Source of the DNA: Acidobacteriota bacterium
GTDB taxonomy: Bacteria > Acidobacteriota > Aminicenantia > S016-38
Length of the DNA: 38,733 nucleotides
Assembly: GCA_015486055.1 (NCBI GenBank)
Contig: WFSJ01000025.1
Coordinates: 65,189-103,921, forward strand
Reading direction: 5' to 3'
In this document: positions 23,381 through 34,780 of the stretch, one piece after another
Numbering within the stretch: position 1 is the stretch's first letter
Layout: every line of letters begins with the position of its first letter
Notes under the pieces: generated by a model
The model's database searches: none
What the model saw: the letters and a program-made list of their open reading frames with translations, nothing else
What the model was told of the DNA's origin: nothing
Made by a program: the position numbers and the translations under genes

Positions 23381-25774
23381 ATGAGCTCAGAAAAAGGATT
23401 TTTCAAGTCAATGGCAAATGCATTTATTGGCTTTACTGTCCTGATATTAATAGCAGTTTTTTCGCCGCTCCAGGCCAAAACGCAAAAGATAATTTGCTGC
23501 ACAGACCCAGCTTTGAGAATAAGAGGATTTGAAAAATACATGGAGATGAAGAACCATTCTCCATTCAAAAATTTGAAGTGGCAATTCCTCGGTCCTAAAA
23601 ACATAAGTGGAAGAAGCACTGACATTGCAGTCGTAACTCCCAAGGGAAAAAACTATACGATTTATGTAGCCACCGCATCTGGTGGACTCTGGAAAACTGA
23701 CAATGAAGGAACAACATGGGAACCAGTTTTTGACCAATCTCCATCAACCACCATTGGTGATGTAACCATAGCTCCTTCAAACAGCAAAATAATCTGGATA
23801 GGAACAGGGGAAGCAAACATCTTCAGAAGTTCCCAGGCAGGAATAGGAGTTTATAAGTCAACAGATGGCGGAAAAACCTGGAAGCATATGGGTTTGGCAA
23901 ATACTTACACAATTTCAAGAATTGTTATTCACCCTAAAAATCCTGACATCGTCTATGTAGCCGCTTCCGGTCATGAATGGACCGACAACAAAGACCGTGG
24001 AGTTTACAAAACCACAGATGGGGGAAAGACCTGGAAGAAAATTCTCTATGTTAATGAAAGGACAGGAGCTATAGACCTTGTTATGGACCCATCGGACCCG
24101 AATACCCTTTATGCTACAACCTGGCAGAGAATAAGAGAAAAATGGAATGACCCGAGAAATAAGCCCAACTATACGGGAAGCGGAATATGGAAAACCACAG
24201 ATGGGGGAAAGACCTGGAAGCCTATAAATGAGGGACTTCCTGCTCCGAGATACAGGGGAAGAATCGGTATTGATGTTGCCCGTTCCAATCCCAATGTTCT
24301 TTATGCTTTAGTTGACAATTACGAAATAGCTCGCAAGCCCACTCCTGAAGAAAAGGCCAGTCCTTACGGGTTACCCTCCTGCGGTATAATAAAAGGAGCA
24401 ACAGTATATCGGTCCGACGATAAAGGTGAACACTGGAAGCAGGTGAGCGGACTTACTCCAAAGATGAAAAAGTACATGGAACATCACTCCGGTACCTATG
24501 GCTGGGTCTTTGGTCAAATCCGCATTGACCCCAACGATGAAAATACAGTTTACACAATGGGTCTTGCTTTGAATGTATCTAATGATGGTGGAAAAACATT
24601 CCATCGGCTGCGGGGTATGCATGGCGATCACCATGGTCTCTGGATAGACCCTGAAAACTCAAATTATCTCGTTGATGTTAATGATGGCGGTATAGCAATT
24701 TCATATGATGGAGGAAAGAACTGGAAAACTTTCACTCATAACCTTCCCGTGGCTCAGTTTTTCAATGTTGCCTATGATATGGCAAAGCCCTTCCATGTTT
24801 ATGGTTCTGTCCAGGACCATGGGAGCATGAGAGCTGTTGTGGACCTCAGCCATGGTCGGGACAAAATCCCTGCTGTGGATTTTGAACATGCTCCCGGTGG
24901 AGAAGGCAGCAGACACGCAATTGACCCAACGAATTCCAATATCGTTTACTCAGCAGGTTTTTATGGTTATTTCACAAGAACCGATCTCAGCAAACCAGGA
25001 AGGGAAGGAATAAAATTAATAAAACCAAGACAATATGAGAATGAGCCGAAACTTCGTGGTCAATGGTTAGCTCCAATTATTCTTTCCCCTCATAATCCAA
25101 ATATCCTTTACGTTGGTTTTCAGTATCTCTTTCGCTCAAGAGACAGAGGAGATACATGGGAAAGGATAAGCCCTGACCTTACTTACAATATAAAATCCGA
25201 AATGGGAGATATCCCTTATCAAACAATTTTTGCAATTTCCGAATCACCCCTCAAATTTGGTCTTATATATGTGGGAACCGACGACGGTAAAGTCTGGGTA
25301 ACTAAAAATGGAGGAAAAAGCTGGCAGCCGATAATGAAGGGCTTACCCTATAGAAAATGGGTTTCAAGTATAGAAGCTTCCCGCTATGATATGAGCACTG
25401 TTTACATGACTCAGAATGGAAAGCGCGATGATGATTTTACTCCCTATATATGGAAATCAACTGATTACGGGAAAACCTGGGTTGATATTTCCGGCAACAT
25501 CCCCCTGGGACCTGTGAATGTTATAAGAGAGGACCCTGTTGATAAAAATATTCTATATGTGGGAACAGACCTTGGAGTTTATGTTTCTAAGAATGGAGGA
25601 AAAACATGGAATGTTCTTGGCGGAAATCTGCCAACAACCTATGTGCATGACCTTATTATCCACCCAAGAGATAACATAATCGTGATTGCAACACACGGCC
25701 GTGGTATGTGGGTAATGGATGCCAACCCGATTAATGAGAAAAACAAAAAAAATAGAAGGTTTTCCGGATTTTAA
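23381..25774 (+). CDS. Secreted sortilin/VPS10-type Asp-box beta-propeller protein
   Basis: A 797-residue protein built almost wholly of Asp-box (BNR) repeats. A leader (hydrophobic core FIGFTVLILIAVFSPLQA) directs export. About ten copies of the (S/T)xDGGKTW motif are visible: NEGTTW, then STDGGKTW, TTDGGKTW twice, DDKGEHW, NDGGKTF, YDGGKNW, RDRGDTW, KNGGKSW, TDYGKTW and KNGGKTW. They are interleaved with (D/H)P(S/K)(N/D)P-x-(I/V)-(L/V)Y(V/A) strands, as in large ten-bladed sortilin/VPS10-like propellers and xyloglucanase-type folds. Related proteins are often labelled glycosyl hydrolases, but I see no assignable catalytic acids, so a binding or peptidase-associated role is equally open. The start at 23381 has AGGAGG; an in-frame TTG at 23324 lies in the promoter. 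It is monocistronic. Confidence 0.85.
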   Translation: MSSEKGFFKSMANAFIGFTVLILIAVFSPLQAKTQKIICCTDPALRIRGFEKYMEMKNHSPFKNLKWQFLGPKNISGRSTDIAVVTPKGKNYTIYVATASGGLWKTDNEGTTWEPVFDQSPSTTIGDVTIAPSNSKIIWIGTGEANIFRSSQAGIGVYKSTDGGKTWKHMGLANTYTISRIVIHPKNPDIVYVAASGHEWTDNKDRGVYKTTDGGKTWKKILYVNERTGAIDLVMDPSDPNTLYATTWQRIREKWNDPRNKPNYTGSGIWKTTDGGKTWKPINEGLPAPRYRGRIGIDVARSNPNVLYALVDNYEIARKPTPEEKASPYGLPSCGIIKGATVYRSDDKGEHWKQVSGLTPKMKKYMEHHSGTYGWVFGQIRIDPNDENTVYTMGLALNVSNDGGKTFHRLRGMHGDHHGLWIDPENSNYLVDVNDGGIAISYDGGKNWKTFTHNLPVAQFFNVAYDMAKPFHVYGSVQDHGSMRAVVDLSHGRDKIPAVDFEHAPGGEGSRHAIDPTNSNIVYSAGFYGYFTRTDLSKPGREGIKLIKPRQYENEPKLRGQWLAPIILSPHNPNILYVGFQYLFRSRDRGDTWERISPDLTYNIKSEMGDIPYQTIFAISESPLKFGLIYVGTDDGKVWVTKNGGKSWQPIMKGLPYRKWVSSIEASRYDMSTVYMTQNGKRDDDFTPYIWKSTDYGKTWVDISGNIPLGPVNVIREDPVDKNILYVGTDLGVYVSKNGGKTWNVLGGNLPTTYVHDLIIHPRDNIIVIATHGRGMWVMDANPINEKNKKNRRFSGF
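24008..24220 (+). repeat. Two identical 30-bp copies inside the propeller gene
   Basis: 24008-24037 and 24191-24220 are identical over 30 nt and encode the same Asp-box peptide, KTTDGGKTWK. They are in frame, 183 nt apart (61 codons, about one blade). Identity at third codon positions suggests recent blade duplication or gene conversion. Confidence 0.85.
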
Positions 25775-26148
25775 AAGTTTATCAACTTCGTATCAAAGTG
25801 ATCCAAAAGAAGGATTTATTATTCTGTCCAGGTACTGCGATAAAACAGAAAAGAGAATAGACTGCAAAAGTCAGAAAATATACGAGAAAATTGACATTCC
25901 TTTTCTATGACGGTATATGATAAATGATGAGTGGTTATGGAAATTTTATAAAAAATTGAGTTTCAAAACTGAAAAAGAACTCAGGAAGTAATTTTACAAG
26001 AAAAAGCAAAGGGAACCCCTGATTTAGAAACTGGCAAGAAATATGAAGTTACATTTTCCTTATAACTTTAAACTTTTCTTCTGTCTACTTTCTAAGGAGA
26101 GCAATATAATCGCTTGAATATTTTCTTTATAGAACATAAACTTCTATT
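25775..26148 (+). other. 374-nt gap with a possible decayed small gene
   Basis: No intact gene is seen. From 25918 an ATG-led frame of 24 codons ends at a TAA. A second frame then stays open from about 25973 to a TAA at 26065, ending in a protein-like stretch (TPDLETGKKYEVTFSL). A single frameshift would join them, which suggests the remnant of a small gene, but no family is recognised. The last 35 nt carry the promoter of the next gene. No clear terminator for the propeller gene was found. Confidence 0.25.
26114..26142 (+). promoter_or_regulatory. Promoter of the SLC12-like gene
   Basis: TTGAAT (26114-26119), 17 nt, TAAACT (26137-26142). Its predicted start site coincides with the GTG start codon at 26149. 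A second TATAAT at 26105-26110 lacks a good -35. Confidence 0.5.
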
Positions 26149-28311
26149 GTGAAAAATATAAGAAGGTTCGGCACCTTTGATGGAGTTTTTCTTCCCACCA
26201 TTCTGTCTTTATTTGGCGTTATTCTTTTCCTCAGGACTGGATGGGTAGTGGGAAATGCAGGGTTAATTAATGCTCTTATTATCCTATCAATTGCTGAGTT
26301 TATATCCTTTGCCACAGCGCTCTCTCTCTCAGCCATTTCTACAAACATTAAGGTAGGAACTGGTGGGGTTTATTACATCGTGTCCAGAAGCCTTGGAGTA
26401 AATACAGGGGGTGCTATTGGAATTCCACTTTATCTTTCCCAGGCCATTTCTATTTCCTTTTATATCATCGGTTTTCTTGAATCTGTGCAAATTCTCATAG
26501 GTAGCAACATTAATTTTAAGATATGGGGCACGGTTGTTCTTCTCCTATTTTCCTTTCTTGCCTATGAAGGTGCGGATTTCGCTGTGAAATTTCAATATTT
26601 AATCTTCTCCTTGCTTGTGCTTGGTATATTGTCATTCTTGATTACCCCCCATTGGATTCTCTTAAAGGTTAATTTTACAGCTCATTACAGCAATTCCTAC
26701 AACTTCTGGAAAGTTTTTGCAGTATTTTTCCCTGCTGTTACAGGAATAACAGCAGGAATTGGCCTTTCCGGGGAGCTTAAGGATCCAGAAAAGAACATTC
26801 CTATAGGCTCAATTACGGCAGTGGTAATTAGTTTTATAGTCTATGGCTTGGTTATGTGGAAAGCTGCATCTCTGGAACCCTCTCGAGTGCTCATAGAAAA
26901 TACAGGGGTCTTTGTAAAGGATGCAACCATCCCAATTCTAGTAATTTTAGGAGTCTGGGCTGCCACAATCTCCTCTGCTCTGACCTTTACCCTTGGGGCT
27001 CCCCGAACTCTAAAAGCCCTTGCCGACGATGGAGCGGTCCCTAAATTTATGGCTTCTACCCTGAATTCAAAAAAGCAGGAACCTCGTATGGGAGTCATCG
27101 TAAGTTTTTTTATAGCCGAAGCTTTCATATTGCTGGGTTCACTTAACCAGGTTGCTACAGTAATCACAATGTTCTTTCTCATTACTTATAGTGTTTCCAA
27201 CTATTCAGCAGGAATTCAAGGAATAATTGGCAATCCAAGCTATAGGCCAAGATTTAAAGTTCCATGGACAATCTCCTTTGCAGGTTTTGCTGGAACTCTT
27301 CTTGCTATGTTTCTCATAAGTCCTGAAGGTATGATAGTGGCTGCCTTAGCAATTTTAGTCGTATATTTTCTACTTAAAAGAAGAGGATTACATCAAACAT
27401 GGGGAGATGTAAGAGCTGGTTTCTGGATTTCTTTGGCAAGATTTGCACTTATAAAGCTTAAAGAAACTAAACTTGACCCTTTGAACTGGAGACCAAACCT
27501 AATGGTTTTTACCGGAAATCCAGAAACAAGACTTTATCTCTCAAAAATGGCAGATTGGCTTTCAAGGGGAAAAGGGATAATAACACTTTTCAATATTGTA
27601 GAGTGTTGTTCTGATAGAGCTTCTCTTGATAGAGAGAAAGAGCTTCAGAAACTGAAAGAGTTTATCTATAGAAACAAATTGACTGCATTTGCAGAAGTTG
27701 AGATGGTGAAAGACCCCTGGGAGTCTATTCCGTGTATAGCCCAAGCCCATGGAATAGGAAAGCTCTATTCTAATGTAGCTCTATTCGGATGGGGACAGCA
27801 TCCTCAAAAAGAGAATCACCTAATAAAAATCATAAAACGCCTTATATGGCTTAACAGAGATGTTCTTATCCTGAAATATGATAAATCAAGGGGCTTTGGA
27901 ACACAAAGGACCATAGATATATGGTGGGGTGGAAGAGGTGGAAATATTGAACTCATGCTGCTCCTTTCCTACATAATATTGATGAATGATGAATGGAAAG
28001 GTGGAAAAGTCAGGATTTTGAGGACAGTTTCCGACAAAACTAATATGGAAACGGTCAGGGAAATTACAGAAAAGAAACTTTACAGTGCAAGATTAGATGC
28101 CGATGTTAAAATTATCCTTAACGCAGAATATCGTCCGTTAAAAGAACTAATGGAAAAGTTCTCAAAAGAGGCTGACCTTACAATTGTAGGGCTTCCTGTG
28201 CCAAAAGAAGGAGAGGAAAAAACAATAAGTAAAAAGATAAATGACCTTATAAGTCCCCTTGGTTCTGTGCTTTTGGTAAGGAGCACATTTAAAAAAGAAG
28301 TTTTTCTATAA
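26149..28311 (+). CDS. SLC12-like cation-chloride cotransporter / APC-superfamily permease
   Basis: A 720-residue membrane protein of the amino acid-polyamine-cation superfamily, closest in my reading to bacterial relatives of the Na-K-Cl and K-Cl cotransporters. The opening FGTFDGVFLPTILSLFGVIL with RTGWVVGNAG is the typical first-helix signature of that family. GTGGVYYIVSRSLG follows, then FFPAVTGITAGIGLSGELKDPEKNIPIG, a hallmark of SLC12 proteins (quoted here in parts: FFPAVTGI, SGELKDPEKNIP). About 12 helices fill residues 10-410. The C-terminal ~300 residues are soluble, as in SLC12, and end in a nucleotide-binding-like region (ADLTIVGLPVP, then SVLLVRS). The only usable start is GTG at 26149, because an in-frame TAA lies 12 nt upstream. 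There is no ribosome site, so a leaderless message is likely. Ion specificity is unknown. Confidence 0.85.
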   Translation: MKNIRRFGTFDGVFLPTILSLFGVILFLRTGWVVGNAGLINALIILSIAEFISFATALSLSAISTNIKVGTGGVYYIVSRSLGVNTGGAIGIPLYLSQAISISFYIIGFLESVQILIGSNINFKIWGTVVLLLFSFLAYEGADFAVKFQYLIFSLLVLGILSFLITPHWILLKVNFTAHYSNSYNFWKVFAVFFPAVTGITAGIGLSGELKDPEKNIPIGSITAVVISFIVYGLVMWKAASLEPSRVLIENTGVFVKDATIPILVILGVWAATISSALTFTLGAPRTLKALADDGAVPKFMASTLNSKKQEPRMGVIVSFFIAEAFILLGSLNQVATVITMFFLITYSVSNYSAGIQGIIGNPSYRPRFKVPWTISFAGFAGTLLAMFLISPEGMIVAALAILVVYFLLKRRGLHQTWGDVRAGFWISLARFALIKLKETKLDPLNWRPNLMVFTGNPETRLYLSKMADWLSRGKGIITLFNIVECCSDRASLDREKELQKLKEFIYRNKLTAFAEVEMVKDPWESIPCIAQAHGIGKLYSNVALFGWGQHPQKENHLIKIIKRLIWLNRDVLILKYDKSRGFGTQRTIDIWWGGRGGNIELMLLLSYIILMNDEWKGGKVRILRTVSDKTNMETVREITEKKLYSARLDADVKIILNAEYRPLKELMEKFSKEADLTIVGLPVPKEGEEKTISKKINDLISPLGSVLLVRSTFKKEVFL

Positions 28312-28449
28312 AACATGATACTGATAATTCAGATTGCAATTCTCTTTAGCATTGGTCTTTCTGTAAGTTTACAAATACTATGTTTAGTTCTGGCAATAAC
28401 CTGAAGATAATTTTAGAGACTTTCTACCTGAAACCAAGCAACCTTTTTA

Positions 28450-29460
28450 TTAAAGAATGAGCATACAATCCCCATAAGAGTAAAAGCGATATCTCTGACG
28501 GATTGCCTCCTTGTAAGCTTTAAGGAGAAAATTTCTGCCCCCAAAGGCAGAAACAAGGAGAATAAGAGAGGAACGGGGAAGATGGAAATTTGTCAGCATT
28601 GCTTTCACTACTTTAAACTGGTAGCCTGGATATATGAAGAGGCTTGTTGAATGGAGACCCGGGGAAAAACGGTTGTTGTAGCTTGATTCAAGAGCCCTTA
28701 CAACAGTCGTTCCTATTGCTATGATTCTTTTTCTACCTTCTTCAGCTTTTCTGAGTTTCTCTGATGCGGACTCAGAAATGAAATAATCCTCTGGCGGAAG
28801 TTCATTTTTCTCCACCTCTTTTTTCCTTAGGGGCCTAAATGTAGCCTCTCCAACATTGTGGACGATTTCAATCATCTCTGCTTTTTTCCTTATTTTCTCA
28901 AGGATTTCCTCTGTAAAATGGAGTCCTGCTGTGGGCGCTGCAACTGATGTTCCCTGTTTTGCAAAAATTGTCTGGTATCTTTTCTCATCCTCCTTTTCTG
29001 GTTCTCTCCTTATATAGGGCGGAAGTGGGATTCTACCTATCTTTTCAAGTTCTCTCTCTATGGGAAAAAGAAAATGAATAAGCCTTTTTCCCATTTCTCC
29101 TTCTTCCTCTATTATGGCCTTTAAGTCAGGCATAAATTTTATCTCTTCACCCTTCTTAAGCCTTTTTGCCGGTCTTCCGAGGGCTTCCCATAGATTTTCT
29201 CCCTTTCTTCTAAGGAGGAGTATTTCCACTCTTCCGCCAGTTCTCCTCATTCCAATAAGCCTTGCTTTCATAACCCTTGTGGCATTTATAACAACGATGT
29301 CTCCCTCCATAAGATATTCTGGAAACTCTGAGAAATTTTTGTGCTCTATGCTCTTTGAGTCTCTCTTTAAAACCATCATCCTTGATGTCCCCCTTTCTTT
29401 TGGGGGTTTTTGAGCTATAAGTTCCTGAGGAAGTTCAAAATCAAAATCCGAGATTTCCAT
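28450..29460 (-). CDS. queA: S-adenosylmethionine:tRNA ribosyltransferase-isomerase (QueA)
   Basis: QueA moves the ribosyl part of SAM onto preQ1 in tRNA to form epoxyqueuosine, a late step of queuosine synthesis at the wobble base. The 336-residue length is normal. Family blocks are FDFELPQELIAQKPPKERG at the start, VVINATRVMKARL, the SVAAPTAGLHFT active-site region, VHNVGEATFRP and TNFHLPRSSLILLVSAF. The ATG has no Shine-Dalgarno. A TAGAAT box (29467-29472) ends 6 nt upstream, so a leaderless transcript is plausible. It is divergent from gyrB. The 138-nt convergent gap (28312-28449) below its 3' end shows no clear terminator. tgt and queG are not in the window. Confidence 0.97.
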   Translation of the reverse strand: MEISDFDFELPQELIAQKPPKERGTSRMMVLKRDSKSIEHKNFSEFPEYLMEGDIVVINATRVMKARLIGMRRTGGRVEILLLRRKGENLWEALGRPAKRLKKGEEIKFMPDLKAIIEEEGEMGKRLIHFLFPIERELEKIGRIPLPPYIRREPEKEDEKRYQTIFAKQGTSVAAPTAGLHFTEEILEKIRKKAEMIEIVHNVGEATFRPLRKKEVEKNELPPEDYFISESASEKLRKAEEGRKRIIAIGTTVVRALESSYNNRFSPGLHSTSLFIYPGYQFKVVKAMLTNFHLPRSSLILLVSAFGGRNFLLKAYKEAIRQRYRFYSYGDCMLIL

Positions 29461-29516
29461 AAAAGAATTCTACCCTATTATTGCACTACAAATCCCATAT
29501 AAAATCTCATTTTTTC

Positions 29517-31886
<2,370 letters not shown>

Positions 31887-31894
31887 GAGGAAAA

Positions 31895-34330
31895 ATGGAA
31901 GAAATAATACAGGTTGAAATCGAAGATGAGATGAGGAAAAGCTACCTTGATTATGCCATGAGCGTAATCATTGGTAGGGCTATTCCTGATGTAAGGGATG
32001 GCTTAAAACCTGTTCACAGGAGAATTCTTTATGCAATGTGGGAGGCAGGAAATAAGCATTCCTCATCTTATAAAAAATCCGCAAGGATAGTAGGTGAGGT
32101 CATTGGAAAGTTCCATCCTCACGGTGATGCTGCTGTTTATGATGCCCTTGTGAGGATGGCTCAGTCTTTTGCAATGCGTTACCCCCTTGTGGACGGTCAG
32201 GGAAACTTCGGCTCTATTGATGGGGATGAACCTGCGGCAATGAGATATACAGAAGTAAGAATGAGCCGTATTGCAGAGGAAATGCTTGTTGATATAGAGA
32301 AAGAGACCGTTGACTTTGTTCCGAATTACGACACAACTGTCCTTGAGCCTGTTGTCTTACCAGCAAAGGTGCCCAATCTTCTTATAAATGGAAGCTCGGG
32401 CATAGCCGTTGGGATGGCAACCAAAATTCCCCCTCATAATCTTTCGGAGGTGATAGACGGCTTAATTTACCTTATAGATAACCCTAATGCACCAATCCAG
32501 AATCTTATGGAATTCATAAAGGGACCTGACTTTCCAACCTCCGGCATGATAGCCGGAATTGATGGGATAAAATCTGCTTATGAGACAGGGAAGGGAACAG
32601 TTATAGTAAGAGGAAGGACTCATATTGAGGAAGAGAAGGGAAAACCCAAAATTGTTATAACAGAGCTTCCCTACGAAGTAAACAAAGCAAGACTCCTTTC
32701 AAAGATAGCAGTTCTCGCTCAGGAAAAGAAAATAGAGGGAATAACTGATATAAGAGATGAGTCTGATAGAAAAGGCATAAGAGTCGTTATAGAACTAAAG
32801 AGAGATGAAAATCCGGAAAGGGTAATTAAGCTTCTCTACAAGCATACTCAACTTCAAATAAGCTATGGGATAATTTTCCTCGCCATTGTTAACCTCCAGC
32901 CAAAGTTAATGAATCTCAAGGAAATCCTTAACCATTTCATCTCTCACAGGAGAGCTGTTGTAATAAGAAGAAGCAGGTACGAATTGAGAAAGGCAGAGGA
33001 AAGGCTCCACATACTTAAAGGTCTTCTTATAGCAATATCAAATATAGACGAGGTCGTCGCAATAATAAAAAGGTCAAAGAATATAGATATTGCAAGGGCT
33101 GCACTAATAAAAAAATTCTCGCTTACCCATATTCAGGCCCAGTCCATTCTTGAAATGCAGCTCCAGAAGCTAACCGGACTTGAGAGAGAAAAGCTTGAGG
33201 AAGAACAGGCAGAATTAATTGAAAAAGCAAAAGAACTCAAGGAAATATTATCATCAAGAAAAATATTAGACAGATTGATTAAAAAGGAGCTCGGGGAAGT
33301 AAAGAAGAAATACGGAGATGATAGGAAAACTGAAATAGCTCCTTTTGTTGCGGACATTGAAGATGAGGAGTTAATTCCCAGAAGGGATTATCTCGTTATA
33401 TTAACCAATAAAGGCTACCTCAAGAAAAAACCTGTAAGCTTTTTGAGGGTTCAAAAAAGGGGAGGGATAGGAAGAAACGAGACCGTAAAAAGTGAGGATA
33501 TTATTGAAAAGGTAATTTCCGCCAATTCACACGCACTTCTTTTATTTTTCACTGATAAGGGGAAAGTATACGGAATCAAAACCTACGAGATACCAGATAC
33601 TGGAGAAAGGGCAAGGGGAAAGCACATATCTAATCTACTTTCCCTTGAGGAGGGCGAAAAAATAAAGGAAATGCTTTCCCTGAAGCAAGTAGAACACAAA
33701 AATCTAATATTTATTACAAAAAGAGGCATAGGAAAACGGTCCGAAATATCCGAATTCACCAATGTAAAAAGGAATGGAAAGAGAGCCATTATTTTCAGAG
33801 GAGAAGATGAGGTCGTCTCCGTGTTTGCAGACACAGGAAATAATGTGTTCGTCTCCACGAAGAACGGAAATTCTATAGTATTTCCTGCTGATGACCTCAG
33901 GGTAATGGGAAGAGCAGCGAGGGGCGTAAGAGTAATAAGACTTAAAAAGCACGATGAAGTTGTAAGTGCAGATATAATAAAACCCCAATACAGAAACATC
34001 CTCGTTGTTACAAGCAACGGCTACGGCAAGAAAACCCCGATATCCAAATATAGGATTCAATCAAGGGGGGGATTCGGAATAAAAAATGTTAAGCTTACGG
34101 AAAAAACAGGACATGTAATTGCTTCGTTCCCGACAAACTCAGATCTTATTGTATTAATAACTAAACACGGAAAGATAATAAAAATTAAAACTCAGGAGCT
34201 AAGGGAAATGGGAAGAGCAACTCAGGGAGTAAGACTTCAGAAAATAAATGAAGGAGATGAAGTTGTAGATGCAGAAAGACTTAAAAAGGAAAAACAGGGA
34301 CCAACCCAGGAATCCTTACCCTACAGTTGA
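31895..34330 (+). CDS. gyrA: DNA gyrase subunit A
   Basis: The DNA-cleaving subunit of gyrase. I start it at the ATG at 31895, behind GAGAGG, giving [13 protein letters not shown]; an in-frame TTG at 31883 overlaps the gyrB stop and is less likely. The product is 811 residues. The active-site tyrosine is Tyr118 ([11 protein letters not shown]), within [19 protein letters not shown]. The C-terminal beta-pinwheel begins around residue 500 and has a near-canonical GyrA box (QKRGGIG), which marks it as gyrase rather than topoisomerase IV. In the quinolone region the residue matching E. coli Ser83 is Ala79 ([10 protein letters not shown]), while the Asp87 equivalent, Asp83, is kept. The last 62 nt overlap the Nudix gene in another frame. 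Confidence 0.98.
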   Translation: MEEIIQVEIEDEMRKSYLDYAMSVIIGRAIPDVRDGLKPVHRRILYAMWEAGNKHSSSYKKSARIVGEVIGKFHPHGDAAVYDALVRMAQSFAMRYPLVDGQGNFGSIDGDEPAAMRYTEVRMSRIAEEMLVDIEKETVDFVPNYDTTVLEPVVLPAKVPNLLINGSSGIAVGMATKIPPHNLSEVIDGLIYLIDNPNAPIQNLMEFIKGPDFPTSGMIAGIDGIKSAYETGKGTVIVRGRTHIEEEKGKPKIVITELPYEVNKARLLSKIAVLAQEKKIEGITDIRDESDRKGIRVVIELKRDENPERVIKLLYKHTQLQISYGIIFLAIVNLQPKLMNLKEILNHFISHRRAVVIRRSRYELRKAEERLHILKGLLIAISNIDEVVAIIKRSKNIDIARAALIKKFSLTHIQAQSILEMQLQKLTGLEREKLEEEQAELIEKAKELKEILSSRKILDRLIKKELGEVKKKYGDDRKTEIAPFVADIEDEELIPRRDYLVILTNKGYLKKKPVSFLRVQKRGGIGRNETVKSEDIIEKVISANSHALLLFFTDKGKVYGIKTYEIPDTGERARGKHISNLLSLEEGEKIKEMLSLKQVEHKNLIFITKRGIGKRSEISEFTNVKRNGKRAIIFRGEDEVVSVFADTGNNVFVSTKNGNSIVFPADDLRVMGRAARGVRVIRLKKHDEVVSADIIKPQYRNILVVTSNGYGKKTPISKYRIQSRGGFGIKNVKLTEKTGHVIASFPTNSDLIVLITKHGKIIKIKTQELREMGRATQGVRLQKINEGDEVVDAERLKKEKQGPTQESLPYS

Positions 34331-34742
34331 CATAATAATTGAGGTGGGGAATAAAATAGTGCTGATTGAGAGGAAAAATCCTCCTTATGGATGGGCTCTC
34401 CCAGGAGGATTTGTTGAATATGGAGAAAGTTATGAGGAAGCAGCAATAAGGGAAGCAAAAGAGGAAACAGGACTCAATGTAGAACTTCTCTGCCAGATGC
34501 ATCTATATTCAGAACCCATAAGGGACCCGAGATTCCACACTGTTTCCCTTGTCTTTATAGGAAAATCCGAAGGAAAACCCAAAGGCGGAGACGATGCTAA
34601 AAAAGCCCTGCTTTTTTTACCCGAAAACCCTCCTGAGCTTGCCTTTGATCACGGTAAAATAGTTAAGGAATATTTAAAGTTCAGGAAATGGCTTAAGGAA
34701 AAGGGGACAAACTGTAAAGAATTTGCCTCTTCTTTTTCGTAA
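34269..34742 (+). CDS. Nudix hydrolase (ADP-ribose pyrophosphatase-like)
   Basis: A 157-residue cytoplasmic Nudix protein that would cleave a nucleoside-diphosphate-linked substrate using Mg2+. The Nudix box is complete: Gly47, Glu53, then REAKEETG at 61-68 with the metal-binding Glu62, Glu65 and Glu66. The leading [12 protein letters not shown] and [14 protein letters not shown] are typical of the small ADP-ribose/NUDT-like group, but the substrate cannot be fixed. The only ATG is at 34269, inside the end of gyrA, giving a 62-nt overlap. AAGGAG at 34250-34255 is a little far away. No alternative start codon lies between there and the conserved domain, so the overlap appears real. It probably depends on gyrBA transcription. 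Confidence 0.9.
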   Translation: MQKDLKRKNRDQPRNPYPTVDIIIEVGNKIVLIERKNPPYGWALPGGFVEYGESYEEAAIREAKEETGLNVELLCQMHLYSEPIRDPRFHTVSLVFIGKSEGKPKGGDDAKKALLFLPENPPELAFDHGKIVKEYLKFRKWLKEKGTNCKEFASSFS

Positions 34743-34755
34743 TAATATTTATTCG

Positions 34756-34778
34756 CTTTTCCCAAGAACTCGGAAAAG
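34756..34778. terminator. Stem-loop between convergent genes
   Basis: CTTTTCC (34756-34762) and GGAAAAG (34772-34778) form a 7-bp stem with a 9-nt loop in the 38-nt gap between the converging Nudix and rmlD genes. Neither strand has a strong T-run after it, so termination is only suggested by position. Confidence 0.35.
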
Positions 34779-34780
34779 GT

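Noticed and set aside
25719-25910. Plus-strand 63-codon open frame overlapping the end of the propeller gene
   Set aside because: It starts inside the propeller coding region in another frame, without a ribosome site or protein-like features.
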